The translations under genes were made by a program, and so were the position numbers. Below, in pieces: positions 25,855 through 32,996 of a stretch of DNA of 64,000 nt. The stretch is taken from the NCBI RefSeq assembly GCF_000383615.1, contig NZ_KB911589.1:62001-126000 (forward strand). Direction: 5' to 3'. A model generated the notes under the pieces. The model saw only the letters and a program-made list of their open reading frames with translations. It made no database searches and was not told the origin of the DNA. The number at the start of each line of letters is the position of its first letter. Position 1 is the stretch's first letter. The stretch is from Streptomyces canus 299MFChir4.1. GTDB taxonomy: Bacteria > Actinomycetota > Actinomycetes > Streptomycetales > Streptomycetaceae.

Positions 25855-26766
25855 TCAGACCGCACCCGCCACCCACCGACAAGCCTCCGCGTACCCCCGC
25901 ACCAACGGCCGCCCCCCGTCCTCCTCGCGCCAGGCCAGCGCGTATCTGCTCGGGGCGATGCCGCGCACCGGCCGGGTGACCACGCCGCCCAGGGTGATCA
26001 GGGGGGCGTTGCCGGCGGCCACCAGGCAGATGCCGAGGCCGGCCACGAGGGCCTCGTAGGTCTCCTCGGTGCCCGCGATCTCCGCGCCGACGAGGGGCGG
26101 GCGGCCGCCCCGTTCGTCGAGGGCCAGCCAGAAGTCGCGCAGGGGGCCCGCGCTGGGCGGCAGGGCGAGGAACGGTTCGTCGGCGAGGTCGGCGAAGTCC
26201 ACCTCCGCCCGGGCGGCGAGCGGGTGGCCTTCGGGGAGAGCGACCAGGCGGGGCTCCTCGGCGACCACGGTCCAGCCGTAGCGCTCCTCGTCGGGCAGCG
26301 GCAGCCAGACGAAGGCGACCTCCGTATCGCCGTCCGCCAGGCCCGCGGTCGGGTCCTGCCAGCCCATCTGCCGCAGCCGTACGACCGCCTCCGGATGCGC
26401 GGCCGTGAAGCGGGAGCGGATCGCCGGGAGCAGACCACCGCGGCCGGGGCTGGTGCTCATGCCCACCACCAGCGTGCCGCGCCCCGCCGCCCGGGCCGTC
26501 GCCATCGCCGCGTCCGCCGCCGCCCAGGCCTCCACCACCTGCCGGGCGTGCGGCAGCAGTGCCTCGCCCGCCTCGGTGAGCAGCACGCCCCGCGGGTCCC
26601 GCCGCAGCAGCTCCACGCCCAACTGCCGCTCCAGCGCCCGGATCTGCTTGCTCAGCGCGGGCTGCGACACGTACAGCCGCTCGGCCGCGCGGGTGAAGTG
26701 CAGCTCCTCGGCCACCGCCAGGAAGTAGCGCAGGTCCCGTACATGCACGTCGGTCGTCATAGCCAT
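25855..26766 (-). CDS. LysR-family transcriptional regulator
   Basis: A 303-residue regulator. The N-terminal winged HTH (about 8-67) has RDLRYFLAVAEELHFTRAAERLYVSQPALSKQIRALE, followed by a periplasmic-binding-like effector domain (about 95-300). It ends 24 bases from the convergent SNF2 gene. It starts at ATG 26766 (or 26760) and is divergent from the SDR gene with an 81-base gap. That is the classical LysR arrangement, so it probably controls the SDR gene and itself. The effector is unknown. Confidence 0.93.
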   Translation of the reverse strand: MAMTTDVHVRDLRYFLAVAEELHFTRAAERLYVSQPALSKQIRALERQLGVELLRRDPRGVLLTEAGEALLPHARQVVEAWAAADAAMATARAAGRGTLVVGMSTSPGRGGLLPAIRSRFTAAHPEAVVRLRQMGWQDPTAGLADGDTEVAFVWLPLPDEERYGWTVVAEEPRLVALPEGHPLAARAEVDFADLADEPFLALPPSAGPLRDFWLALDERGGRPPLVGAEIAGTEETYEALVAGLGICLVAAGNAPLITLGGVVTRPVRGIAPSRYALAWREEDGGRPLVRGYAEACRWVAGAV

Positions 26767-26847
26767 CGGTTATCACCGTGGGTCTTGGACGGGCAACCGA
26801 CTTCCGCAGCAGGCTGGTGCGTGGACAACCCGAGAAGAGGAGTCGTC

Positions 26848-27678
26848 ATGAACAAGGTGTGGCTGATCACGGGCGCGAGCAGCGGGTTCGGGCGGGCGAT
26901 CGCCGAGGCCGCCCTGGCCGACGGCGACATCGTGGTCGGTGCGGCCCGCAGGCCCGAGGCACTGGACGACCTCGTGGCCGCCCACCCCGACCAGGTGGAG
27001 GCGCTGCGCCTGGACGTGACCGACACGGCCGCCGCGGAGGCCGCCGTACGGGACGTGGTGGCCCGGCACGGCCGGATCGACGTGCTGGTCAACAACGCGG
27101 GCCGCACGCATGTCGGCGCGTTCGAGGAAACCACCGAGGACGAACTGCGCGCACTGTTCGACGTGCATGTCTTCGGGCCGGCGGCGCTCACGAGGGCGGT
27201 GCTGCCGGCCATGCGCGAGCGGCGCTCGGGCGCGATCGTGCAGATGAGCAGCATGGGCGGGCAGATGTCCTTCGCGGGCTTCTCGGCGTACAGCGGGACG
27301 AAGTTCGCCCTGGAGGGCCTGTCCGAGGGGCTCGCCGACGAGGTGCGGGAGTTCGGCATCAAGGTGCTGATCGTGGAGCCGGGCGCCTTCCGCACCTCGC
27401 TGTTCGATACGAGCCGTGCCGGGGTCAGCGCCGACAGCGGGATCTACGGCAAGGTGAGCGAGACCCGCGGGTTCGTCTCCGGTGGCGACGGCACCCAGGC
27501 CGGCGACCCCGCGAAGGCGGCGGCCCTGATCCGTGCCGCGCTCGACGCCGAGGAGACCCCGCTGCGGCTGCCCCTCGGCGACGACGCGGTGACCGCCGTA
27601 CTCGATCACCTCGACGGCGTACGGGCCGACGTCGCCGCCTGGGAGAAGAGCACCCGGGCCACCGCCTTCGACGACTGA
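26848..27678 (+). CDS. Short-chain dehydrogenase/reductase
   Basis: NAD(P)-dependent classical SDR of 276 residues. It has the cofactor loop TGASSGFGRAIA, the NNAG motif in VLVNNAGRTH, catalytic Ser in QMSSMGG and YSGTK (Tyr/Lys pair), and PGAFRTSLF after the active site. The start is ATG 26848 behind agaggag. It is the likely target of the divergent LysR regulator. Substrate is unknown. Confidence 0.94.
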   Translation: MNKVWLITGASSGFGRAIAEAALADGDIVVGAARRPEALDDLVAAHPDQVEALRLDVTDTAAAEAAVRDVVARHGRIDVLVNNAGRTHVGAFEETTEDELRALFDVHVFGPAALTRAVLPAMRERRSGAIVQMSSMGGQMSFAGFSAYSGTKFALEGLSEGLADEVREFGIKVLIVEPGAFRTSLFDTSRAGVSADSGIYGKVSETRGFVSGGDGTQAGDPAKAAALIRAALDAEETPLRLPLGDDAVTAVLDHLDGVRADVAAWEKSTRATAFDD

Positions 27679-27706
27679 CGGCTGAGGACTGACGGGTGAC
27701 GGACGG

Positions 27707-28888
27707 TCAGCGCAGCGGCGCCGGTTCCGTCACCCACCCCGCCGTCAGCGCCAGCCGCGTCCCGCGGTGCACCGCGAGAAAGCCGAAGGGGCGGTCGAAG
27801 GCGGCCGTGACCACGGTCGACGTGTACCGGCGCGGGGGCGCCGGCGCTCCGCCCACCGCCGCGACCGCCGGCACCGCGGCCGCTTCGAAGCCGAGCGCGT
27901 CGAAGCGGGCCAGGACGGACTGCCGGGCCGAGCCGACGGCCAGGGGCGAGGCGCTGATGCCGGGGAAGTGGCCCTGGCGGGCGTCCCGTGCCGCGGTGAG
28001 GCCGAACAGCCCGTGCAGGTCCAGCAGATCGTGGTGCGCCCGCATCTCGAACGCCGTGGTCGTCACCTCCAGCGTCGGCTGCAGGGGGGCGGCACACGGC
28101 CGTTCCTCCACCCGCAGCCCCGGCCCCGCGGGCCCGTGCGGAAGCAGCGACCCCCGTACGACCGGACAGGTGCCGTCGAGCGCGGCCGCCCCCGCCGCCA
28201 GTACCTGACCCGGCGTCATGTGCTCGTCACCGAGCAGGAGATGGACGTCCACGCCGTTGTCGCCGAGCACCTTCACCTCGGTGACCCGGCCGGCGGGCAC
28301 GGTCGCCACCCCGGCCCGGTCAAGCCGCACGCTGCGGCGGTTCAGCCCGCGCAGGGTCCGGCCCTGCCAGGGGCCCGCGGACGGCCGTACCGGACACACC
28401 TCGAAGGGCCGCAGCCACGTGGTCCGCAGGGCCAGCGCGCTTGCCAGCACCAACTCGGTGTCGTCCCGCACCTGCACCGGCAGCCGCTCGATCAGACCGC
28501 CCGTCCGCTTCGCCGCCCAGGCGTCCAGCTCCCGCTGGTCGAGGGCGGGATCGCCGGTGAGGACCCCGTGCGCGTCGGTGGGCAGCCCGGCCTCCCACTC
28601 CTCGCGCGGCTCCAGTGTCCGCTTCGTCCACAGTCCGAGCGCCGCGTCCAGCGCCTTCGCGTCGGCCAGTTCCGCGAGCAACTCCCGCGCCGCGGCGGCG
28701 GCTTGCTCCGCGGGCACCCCGAGCGCCCGTGCCAGCTCGGCCCGTGCCGCGCCCTGTGCCCCGTCGGCCAGGAAGGCCAGCAGCGGCCACACACCGGCGG
28801 CCGAGAACACGGTCCCCCCGGAAGACATCCCCGCCCACCGTGCCGTGAGCCCGTTCACCGCCTGGGTCGTCGCACCCGTGATCGGCAT
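27707..28888 (-). CDS. Bacterial serpin (protease inhibitor I4)
   Basis: A 393-residue serpin-like protein, starting MPITGATTQAVNGLTARW at ATG 28888 with a gggtgga site. N-terminal helices include NGLTARWAG...GTVFSAAGVWPLLAFLADGA. The C-terminus has a small-residue hinge, GFEAAAVPAVAAVGGAP (about 333-349), a reactive loop around APPRRYTS, and the closing strand FDRPFGFLAVHRGTRLALTAGWVTEP that corresponds to the serpin C-terminal signature. There is no signal peptide, so it acts inside the cell or leaves by another route. The hinge composition is compatible with an inhibitory serpin. The target protease is unknown; an Arg is the natural P1 candidate. Confidence 0.85.
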   Translation of the reverse strand: MPITGATTQAVNGLTARWAGMSSGGTVFSAAGVWPLLAFLADGAQGAARAELARALGVPAEQAAAAARELLAELADAKALDAALGLWTKRTLEPREEWEAGLPTDAHGVLTGDPALDQRELDAWAAKRTGGLIERLPVQVRDDTELVLASALALRTTWLRPFEVCPVRPSAGPWQGRTLRGLNRRSVRLDRAGVATVPAGRVTEVKVLGDNGVDVHLLLGDEHMTPGQVLAAGAAALDGTCPVVRGSLLPHGPAGPGLRVEERPCAAPLQPTLEVTTTAFEMRAHHDLLDLHGLFGLTAARDARQGHFPGISASPLAVGSARQSVLARFDALGFEAAAVPAVAAVGGAPAPPRRYTSTVVTAAFDRPFGFLAVHRGTRLALTAGWVTEPAPLR

Positions 28889-28969
28889 TCCACCCCGCCC
28901 GCCCCGCGCATACCATGCGCCCTGTCGTACGTCAGTTCCCCACCTGCCTGAACCAGGAGCACGGTACCC

Positions 28970-30289
28970 GTGTCCATACCCCCGCCCCCTGGGCCCCACC
29001 AGCCCGACCCCGCCCAGGGGCCGTCCCCGGCCCCGGACCCGTACGGGCCGCCGCCGCAGGGGCAGCAGCCGTATGGGGCGCCGCCGTACGGACAGCAGCC
29101 GTACGGACAGCAGCCGTACGGACAGCAGCCGTACGGACAGCAGCCGTACGGGCCACAGCCGTACGGGCAGCCGCACGGGCAACCCTATGGCCCGCCGTAC
29201 CAGACCTGGGGACAGGGCTACAGCCCCTACGCCCGCCGCCCCTCCGTCAACGGCCTCGCCGTCGCCTCCCTGGTGCTCGGTGTCCTGTGCTGCTTTCCGG
29301 CCGTGGGACTGGTGCTCGGCGTCGTCGCGCTGGCGCAGATCAAGAAGAAGGGCCAGTCCGGCAAGGGGCTGGCGGTCGCCGGGTCGATCCTGTCGTCGCT
29401 CGGGCTCGCCCTGTGGGTGACGGCGCTCGCCACCGGCGGACTCTCCGAGGCCTGGGAGGGCTTCAAGAAGGGCGCGACGCAGGGCACGGCCTTCTCCGTG
29501 GTGAAGGGCCAGTGCTTCGACGCGCCCGGGGAGTCCCTCGAAGGCCTGACGTACGACGTCGACGAGGTGCCCTGCGCGGGTGAGCACGACGGCGAGGTGT
29601 TCGGCGAGTTCCGGATGGCCGACTCCGCCTTCCCGGGGGACAGCGCGGTCTCCGACGTCGCCGACGAGAAGTGCTACCCGCTCCAGAACACCTACGTCAT
29701 GGACACCTGGGCGCTGCCCGCGAACGTCGACGTGTACTACTTCGGCCCGACCCGGCAGAGCTGGCGCCTCGGCGACCGCGAGGTGACCTGCATCTTCGGC
29801 AACACCGACGACAACGCCACCCTGACCGGCTCGCTGCGCGCCGACGAGACCACGCTCGACACGTACCAGATCGCCCTCCTCAAGTCCCTCAACGCCGTCG
29901 ACACCGTGCTGTGGGAGGAGCCCGAGGACTACCCCGAGGACGACCTGCCCGGCTACCGGAGCTGGTCGCGAAAGGTCCACGACAGCCTCGACGACCAGAT
30001 CAGGGCCCTTCGCGCGCAGTCCTGGCCGGCCCGGGCCGACAAGCAGGTCGCGGCCCTGGTGAAGGACATGACTCAGGCCCGCGCCGAGTGGGCGAAGGCG
30101 GTCGCCGCGGCCGAGGACGACGACGTGGACGCCTTCTACATCCACTACGACAAGGGCTACGACTACGTCGACGGCCCCAGTACGGTCACCGCACGCAAGG
30201 CTCTGGGGCTGGCCACGAAGCGGCCGACCTCCGACGAGGACGACGGCGACGGGAGCGGCGCCACAGACAGTGGCGAACTCAAGGTGTGA
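28970..30289 (+). CDS. DUF4190 membrane protein with Gln-Pro-Tyr-Gly repeats
   Basis: A 439-residue protein. Residues 1-85 are Pro/Gln/Tyr/Gly-rich and disordered. Two hydrophobic helices (about 92-115 and 133-152) form the DUF4190 unit with an intervening LAQIKKKGQSGKGLAVAG loop. The remaining 290 residues form an extracytoplasmic domain with four Cys (GQCFD, VPCAGEHDGEVFGEF, EKCYP, EVTCIFG) that resembles the septum-formation domain, giving two probable disulfides. The start is GTG 28970 with aggagc upstream. It is divergent from the serpin gene. Function is unknown; an envelope or septum-associated role is inferred. Confidence 0.85.
   Translation: MSIPPPPGPHQPDPAQGPSPAPDPYGPPPQGQQPYGAPPYGQQPYGQQPYGQQPYGQQPYGPQPYGQPHGQPYGPPYQTWGQGYSPYARRPSVNGLAVASLVLGVLCCFPAVGLVLGVVALAQIKKKGQSGKGLAVAGSILSSLGLALWVTALATGGLSEAWEGFKKGATQGTAFSVVKGQCFDAPGESLEGLTYDVDEVPCAGEHDGEVFGEFRMADSAFPGDSAVSDVADEKCYPLQNTYVMDTWALPANVDVYYFGPTRQSWRLGDREVTCIFGNTDDNATLTGSLRADETTLDTYQIALLKSLNAVDTVLWEEPEDYPEDDLPGYRSWSRKVHDSLDDQIRALRAQSWPARADKQVAALVKDMTQARAEWAKAVAAAEDDDVDAFYIHYDKGYDYVDGPSTVTARKALGLATKRPTSDEDDGDGSGATDSGELKV
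29089..29162 (+). repeat. Tandem 15-base repeat coding QQPYG
   Basis: Four near-perfect cagcagccgtacgga units, flanked by degenerate copies, lie in the disordered N-terminus of the DUF4190 protein. DNA-level identity indicates recent slippage. Confidence 0.88.
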
Positions 30290-30436
30290 TCGCCGCCATA
30301 GCGGGGAGAAAGTGCCTGCGTAAAGCCCGCCACCGGAACATGTCATCACATCGAGTGATTCCCTGGCCTTTGCTTGCATGGTCCAACCCACGGTTGCCAG
30401 GCTGTTGCTGTCTGTACAACCTGATGGGAGCGGCCA

Positions 30437-31189
30437 GTGACATTCGGTGAGCAGCCGGCGTACCTGCGTGTCGCGGGTGATCTCCGCAAGAAGATCGCCG
30501 ACGGTTCGCTGCCACCGCACACCCGCCTGCCGTCCCAGGCCAGGATCCGCGAGGAGTACGGCGTCTCGGACACCGTCGCGCTGGAGGCCCGCAAGGTGCT
30601 GATGGCCGAGGGCCTGGTCGAGGGCCGCTCCGGGTCCGGGACGTACGTCCGCGAGCGGCCCGTGCCCCGCCGTATCGCCCGCTCCGGCTACCGCCCGGCC
30701 TCCGGTGCCACGCCCTTCCGGCAGGAGCAGGCCGACGGGGAGGGGCGCGGCACCTGGGAGTCCAGCAGCCGGCAGACCGAGGCCTCGGCGGGCATCGCCG
30801 AGCGGCTCGCCATCCGCCCCGGCGACCGGGTGATGTGCACGAAGTACGTCTTCCGGGAGGCCGGTGAGCCGATGATGCTCTCCACCTCCTGGGAGCCCCT
30901 CGCGGTCACCGGGCGCACTCCGGTGATGCTCCCCGAGGAGGGCCCCCTCGGCGGCATGGGCGTGGTCGAGCGCATGGCCGCCATCGACGTCGTCGTGGAC
31001 AACGTCACCGAGGAGGTGGGCGCCCGCCCCGGCCTCGCCGAGGAGCTGCTCGCGCTGGGCGGTGTCCCCGGGCATGTCGTCCTTGTGGTCCACCGCACCT
31101 ACTACGCCTCGGGCCGTCCGGTGGAGACGGCCGACGTGGTCATTCCGGCCGACCGCTACCAGGTCGCGTACCACCTTCCGGTGAAGTAG
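30437..31189 (+). CDS. GntR/HutC-family regulator with UTRA domain
   Basis: A 250-residue transcription regulator. The winged HTH (about 5-72) reads PAYLRVAGDLRKKIADGSLPPHTRLPSQARIREEYGVSDTVALEARKVL...GSGTYV. The UTRA effector domain (about 95-245) ends in VVIPADRYQVAYHLP. Close relatives control conjugative plasmid genes or sugar use; the effector here is unknown. The start is GTG 30437 with gggag upstream. It stands alone after a 147-base gap and has no obvious target operon next to it. Confidence 0.92.
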   Translation: MTFGEQPAYLRVAGDLRKKIADGSLPPHTRLPSQARIREEYGVSDTVALEARKVLMAEGLVEGRSGSGTYVRERPVPRRIARSGYRPASGATPFRQEQADGEGRGTWESSSRQTEASAGIAERLAIRPGDRVMCTKYVFREAGEPMMLSTSWEPLAVTGRTPVMLPEEGPLGGMGVVERMAAIDVVVDNVTEEVGARPGLAEELLALGGVPGHVVLVVHRTYYASGRPVETADVVIPADRYQVAYHLPVK

Positions 31190-31502
31190 CGCGCGCCCCG
31201 GGGAGGTTGCCCGGGGCGAACACTCAACCGGCCCGGAGGCGAACGCCGTTCGAATTCGGCCGTTCTCGCAGGTCGACACCGCTGTGTCGAAGGCGTCCCT
31301 GACCGGAGGCGTCGCCGTCCACCGGGGGCGTGTTCAGCGGTGCGCCCCCCTGCCGGAGGAGTCCGTCCTGGCTGGTTGCGTACCTCTTTGTGTAAACGCG
31401 TGTTCGCTGCGTAAAGGTAGGGCGTAGGCTCGGGCATATGCGGAGTGCGGTTTCCTTATCGGGTGGGGCTCGACGCAGGTCGGGAAGGAGCGGTGGGGCG
31501 CA
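31190..31502. other. Gene-free stretch upstream of the small SPOR-like gene
   Basis: About 310 bases. Short frames exist but none with start signals. It includes an inverted gaacgccgttc patch near 31240-31255 and a less GC-rich part (31380-31440) that likely contains the promoter of the next gene. No clear terminator was found. Confidence 0.4.
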
Positions 31503-31694
31503 ATGAACGACGGCACGATCACTCTTCCCTGGCTCGTCATACGACAGGACGACAACGGCAATCGCTACCGCGTGGGCAGGTATGCGACCCGGGCCGAGGC
31601 CCAGAAGATCGCCGACAGTCTCGATGCCCGCGGCCACAAGCAGCTCTACTGGGTCGAGCGCATCGGCCCGAACGGCGCGAGTTCGGCCGACTGA
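31503..31694 (+). CDS. Small SPOR-like domain protein
   Basis: A 63-residue protein, MNDGTITLPWLVIRQDDNGN..., with the compact beta-alpha-beta pattern of a SPOR-like unit (YRVGRYATRAEAQKIADSLDARGHKQLYWVERI). It has no signal or membrane helix, so wall binding is unlikely. Short soluble SPOR proteins of this type are common in Streptomyces. It starts at ATG 31503 with ggtgggg just upstream. It lies 25 bases before the Nudix gene and is probably co-transcribed with it. Confidence 0.8.
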   Translation: MNDGTITLPWLVIRQDDNGNRYRVGRYATRAEAQKIADSLDARGHKQLYWVERIGPNGASSAD

Positions 31695-31719
31695 CGGAGC
31701 CTCCCGTAGGCTCCGGCGC

Positions 31720-32202
31720 ATGACGGAACGGATCGTGGTGGTGGCGGCCGCCCTCTATCACGGCGACCGCCTCCTCGCGGCCCGCCGCAGCGCGCCCGCC
31801 GAACTCGCGGGCCGCTGGGAGCTGCCGGGCGGAAAGGTGGAGCGGGGGGAGTCGCCCGAGCAGGCGTTGTCCCGCGAACTTAACGAGGAACTGGGCGTGG
31901 CGGCGGAGGTCGTGGAGCGCGTCCCGGGTGAGTGGCCCCTGAAGCCCCCCTATGTCCTTCAGGCGTACAGGGCCCGCCTCGTTCCCGACTCCCCGGCCCC
32001 TCGGCCGCTGCAGGACCATGACGAACTGCGCTGGCTGACGCCGGAGCAGATCTGGGACGTGCACTGGCTCGACCAGGACGTACCAGCGGTACGGGAGGCT
32101 TTGAGGGGCGCGGGGCTGTCTCGATGCGCGGCTCCGTCGCCGGGCGCGACAGGCCACGAGGCACCCGCAGCCGCCCCACGGCGGAGCCCCGGGAGCTCCT
32201 AG
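31720..32202 (+). CDS. Nudix hydrolase (MutT-like)
   Basis: A 160-residue pyrophosphohydrolase. The Nudix box is complete at residues 37-60, with the GGKVERGES turn and the REL.EELG metal ligands. WELPGGKVE and the EEL..V spacing resemble MutT-type enzymes that remove oxidised nucleotides, but the substrate cannot be fixed. I chose ATG 31720 because the longer in-frame start lies within the previous gene. The last 25 residues are Pro/Ala-rich and disordered. Confidence 0.92.
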   Translation: MTERIVVVAAALYHGDRLLAARRSAPAELAGRWELPGGKVERGESPEQALSRELNEELGVAAEVVERVPGEWPLKPPYVLQAYRARLVPDSPAPRPLQDHDELRWLTPEQIWDVHWLDQDVPAVREALRGAGLSRCAAPSPGATGHEAPAAAPRRSPGSS

Positions 32203-32298
32203 GCGCCCCTACTTACGCCATTCGGCACGGTACCGGCGCCCCAATATCGGGTATGTGCCCCTTAACCCCACGAAAGCGGACATGGGCTGGCCCGGGAT

Positions 32299-32706
32299 GT
32301 GATCGGCGTGATCGACACCGAAGGCGACTGCGCCGAGTGGACTTTCCCGGCGGACCCGGGTGCCGTGCGCGCAGCCCGGACGGCCGTCCGGAACCGGCTG
32401 ACCGCCTGGAAGCTCGACGGCCTCGCCGACATCGCCGCCCTGCTGGTCAGTGAGCTGGTGACCAACTCCCTGCGGCACGCCACCGGCCCCATCGGCGTCC
32501 GGCTGGTCCGTCCCGGAGGCGTCGACGGCGTCCTCCTGGTCGAGGTCTCCGACCCCCTGCCCGACCCGCCCCGCGCACGCGTCGCCGACCTGGACGACGA
32601 GAGCGGCCGCGGCCTGCAACTGGTCGCCCATGCCGCCGACCGCTGGGGCACCCGCCCCGGCGTGACGGGCAAGACGGTCTGGTTCGAACTGTCGACGCCG
32701 CGATGA
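32299..32706 (+). CDS. Stand-alone RsbW-like HATPase
   Basis: A 135-residue ATP-binding protein of the anti-sigma kinase fold. The N box is LLVSELVTNSLRHAT (about 48-62). The G1/G2 region is SDPLPDPPRAR...DDESGRGLQLVAHAADRWG, and the end is GKTVWFEL. Such proteins phosphorylate anti-sigma antagonists or bind sigma factors. GTG 32299 is used; GTG 32308 is equally possible. It lies 290 bases before a multi-domain phosphatase that has its own HATPase domain, which suggests a local partner-switching module. Confidence 0.9.
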   Translation: MIGVIDTEGDCAEWTFPADPGAVRAARTAVRNRLTAWKLDGLADIAALLVSELVTNSLRHATGPIGVRLVRPGGVDGVLLVEVSDPLPDPPRARVADLDDESGRGLQLVAHAADRWGTRPGVTGKTVWFELSTPR

Positions 32707-32996
32707 CCAGGATCTGATCGCGGTGGAGAAGGCCGAGAGCGTCAGGAATCGCTGTACGGCACCCCTCCCGCTGTCCATTGACTGGTTCAGGCCAGTGGCG
32801 GTTGTCGGCAGACGTGATTCGACGTCGTGTCCGCTGGTTAGAAGACTGGAAGTGTTGTCGCAGTGCGGACCGAAAACCGTCGGGATCGTGCTGTGATCGT
32901 GAACACCGTGTTGTGCGGCGCCGTAGTGCTGGATACTGCGGGCAGCCGCCCCCGGTGACCGGTACCGGACGCGGTGAGCTGGAGGGGACGGTTCGC

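Noticed and set aside
29089..29162. Short regular repeats considered as a CRISPR array
   Set aside because: Units are 15 bases, contiguous and without unique spacers, and they encode QQPYG in frame.
28889..31279. In-frame upstream extension of the serpin gene, giving a 1190-codon frame
   Set aside because: The extra part is antisense to the DUF4190 and GntR genes; its repeated RLLSV pattern is the complement of the QQPYG repeat. Serpin homology begins only at 28888.
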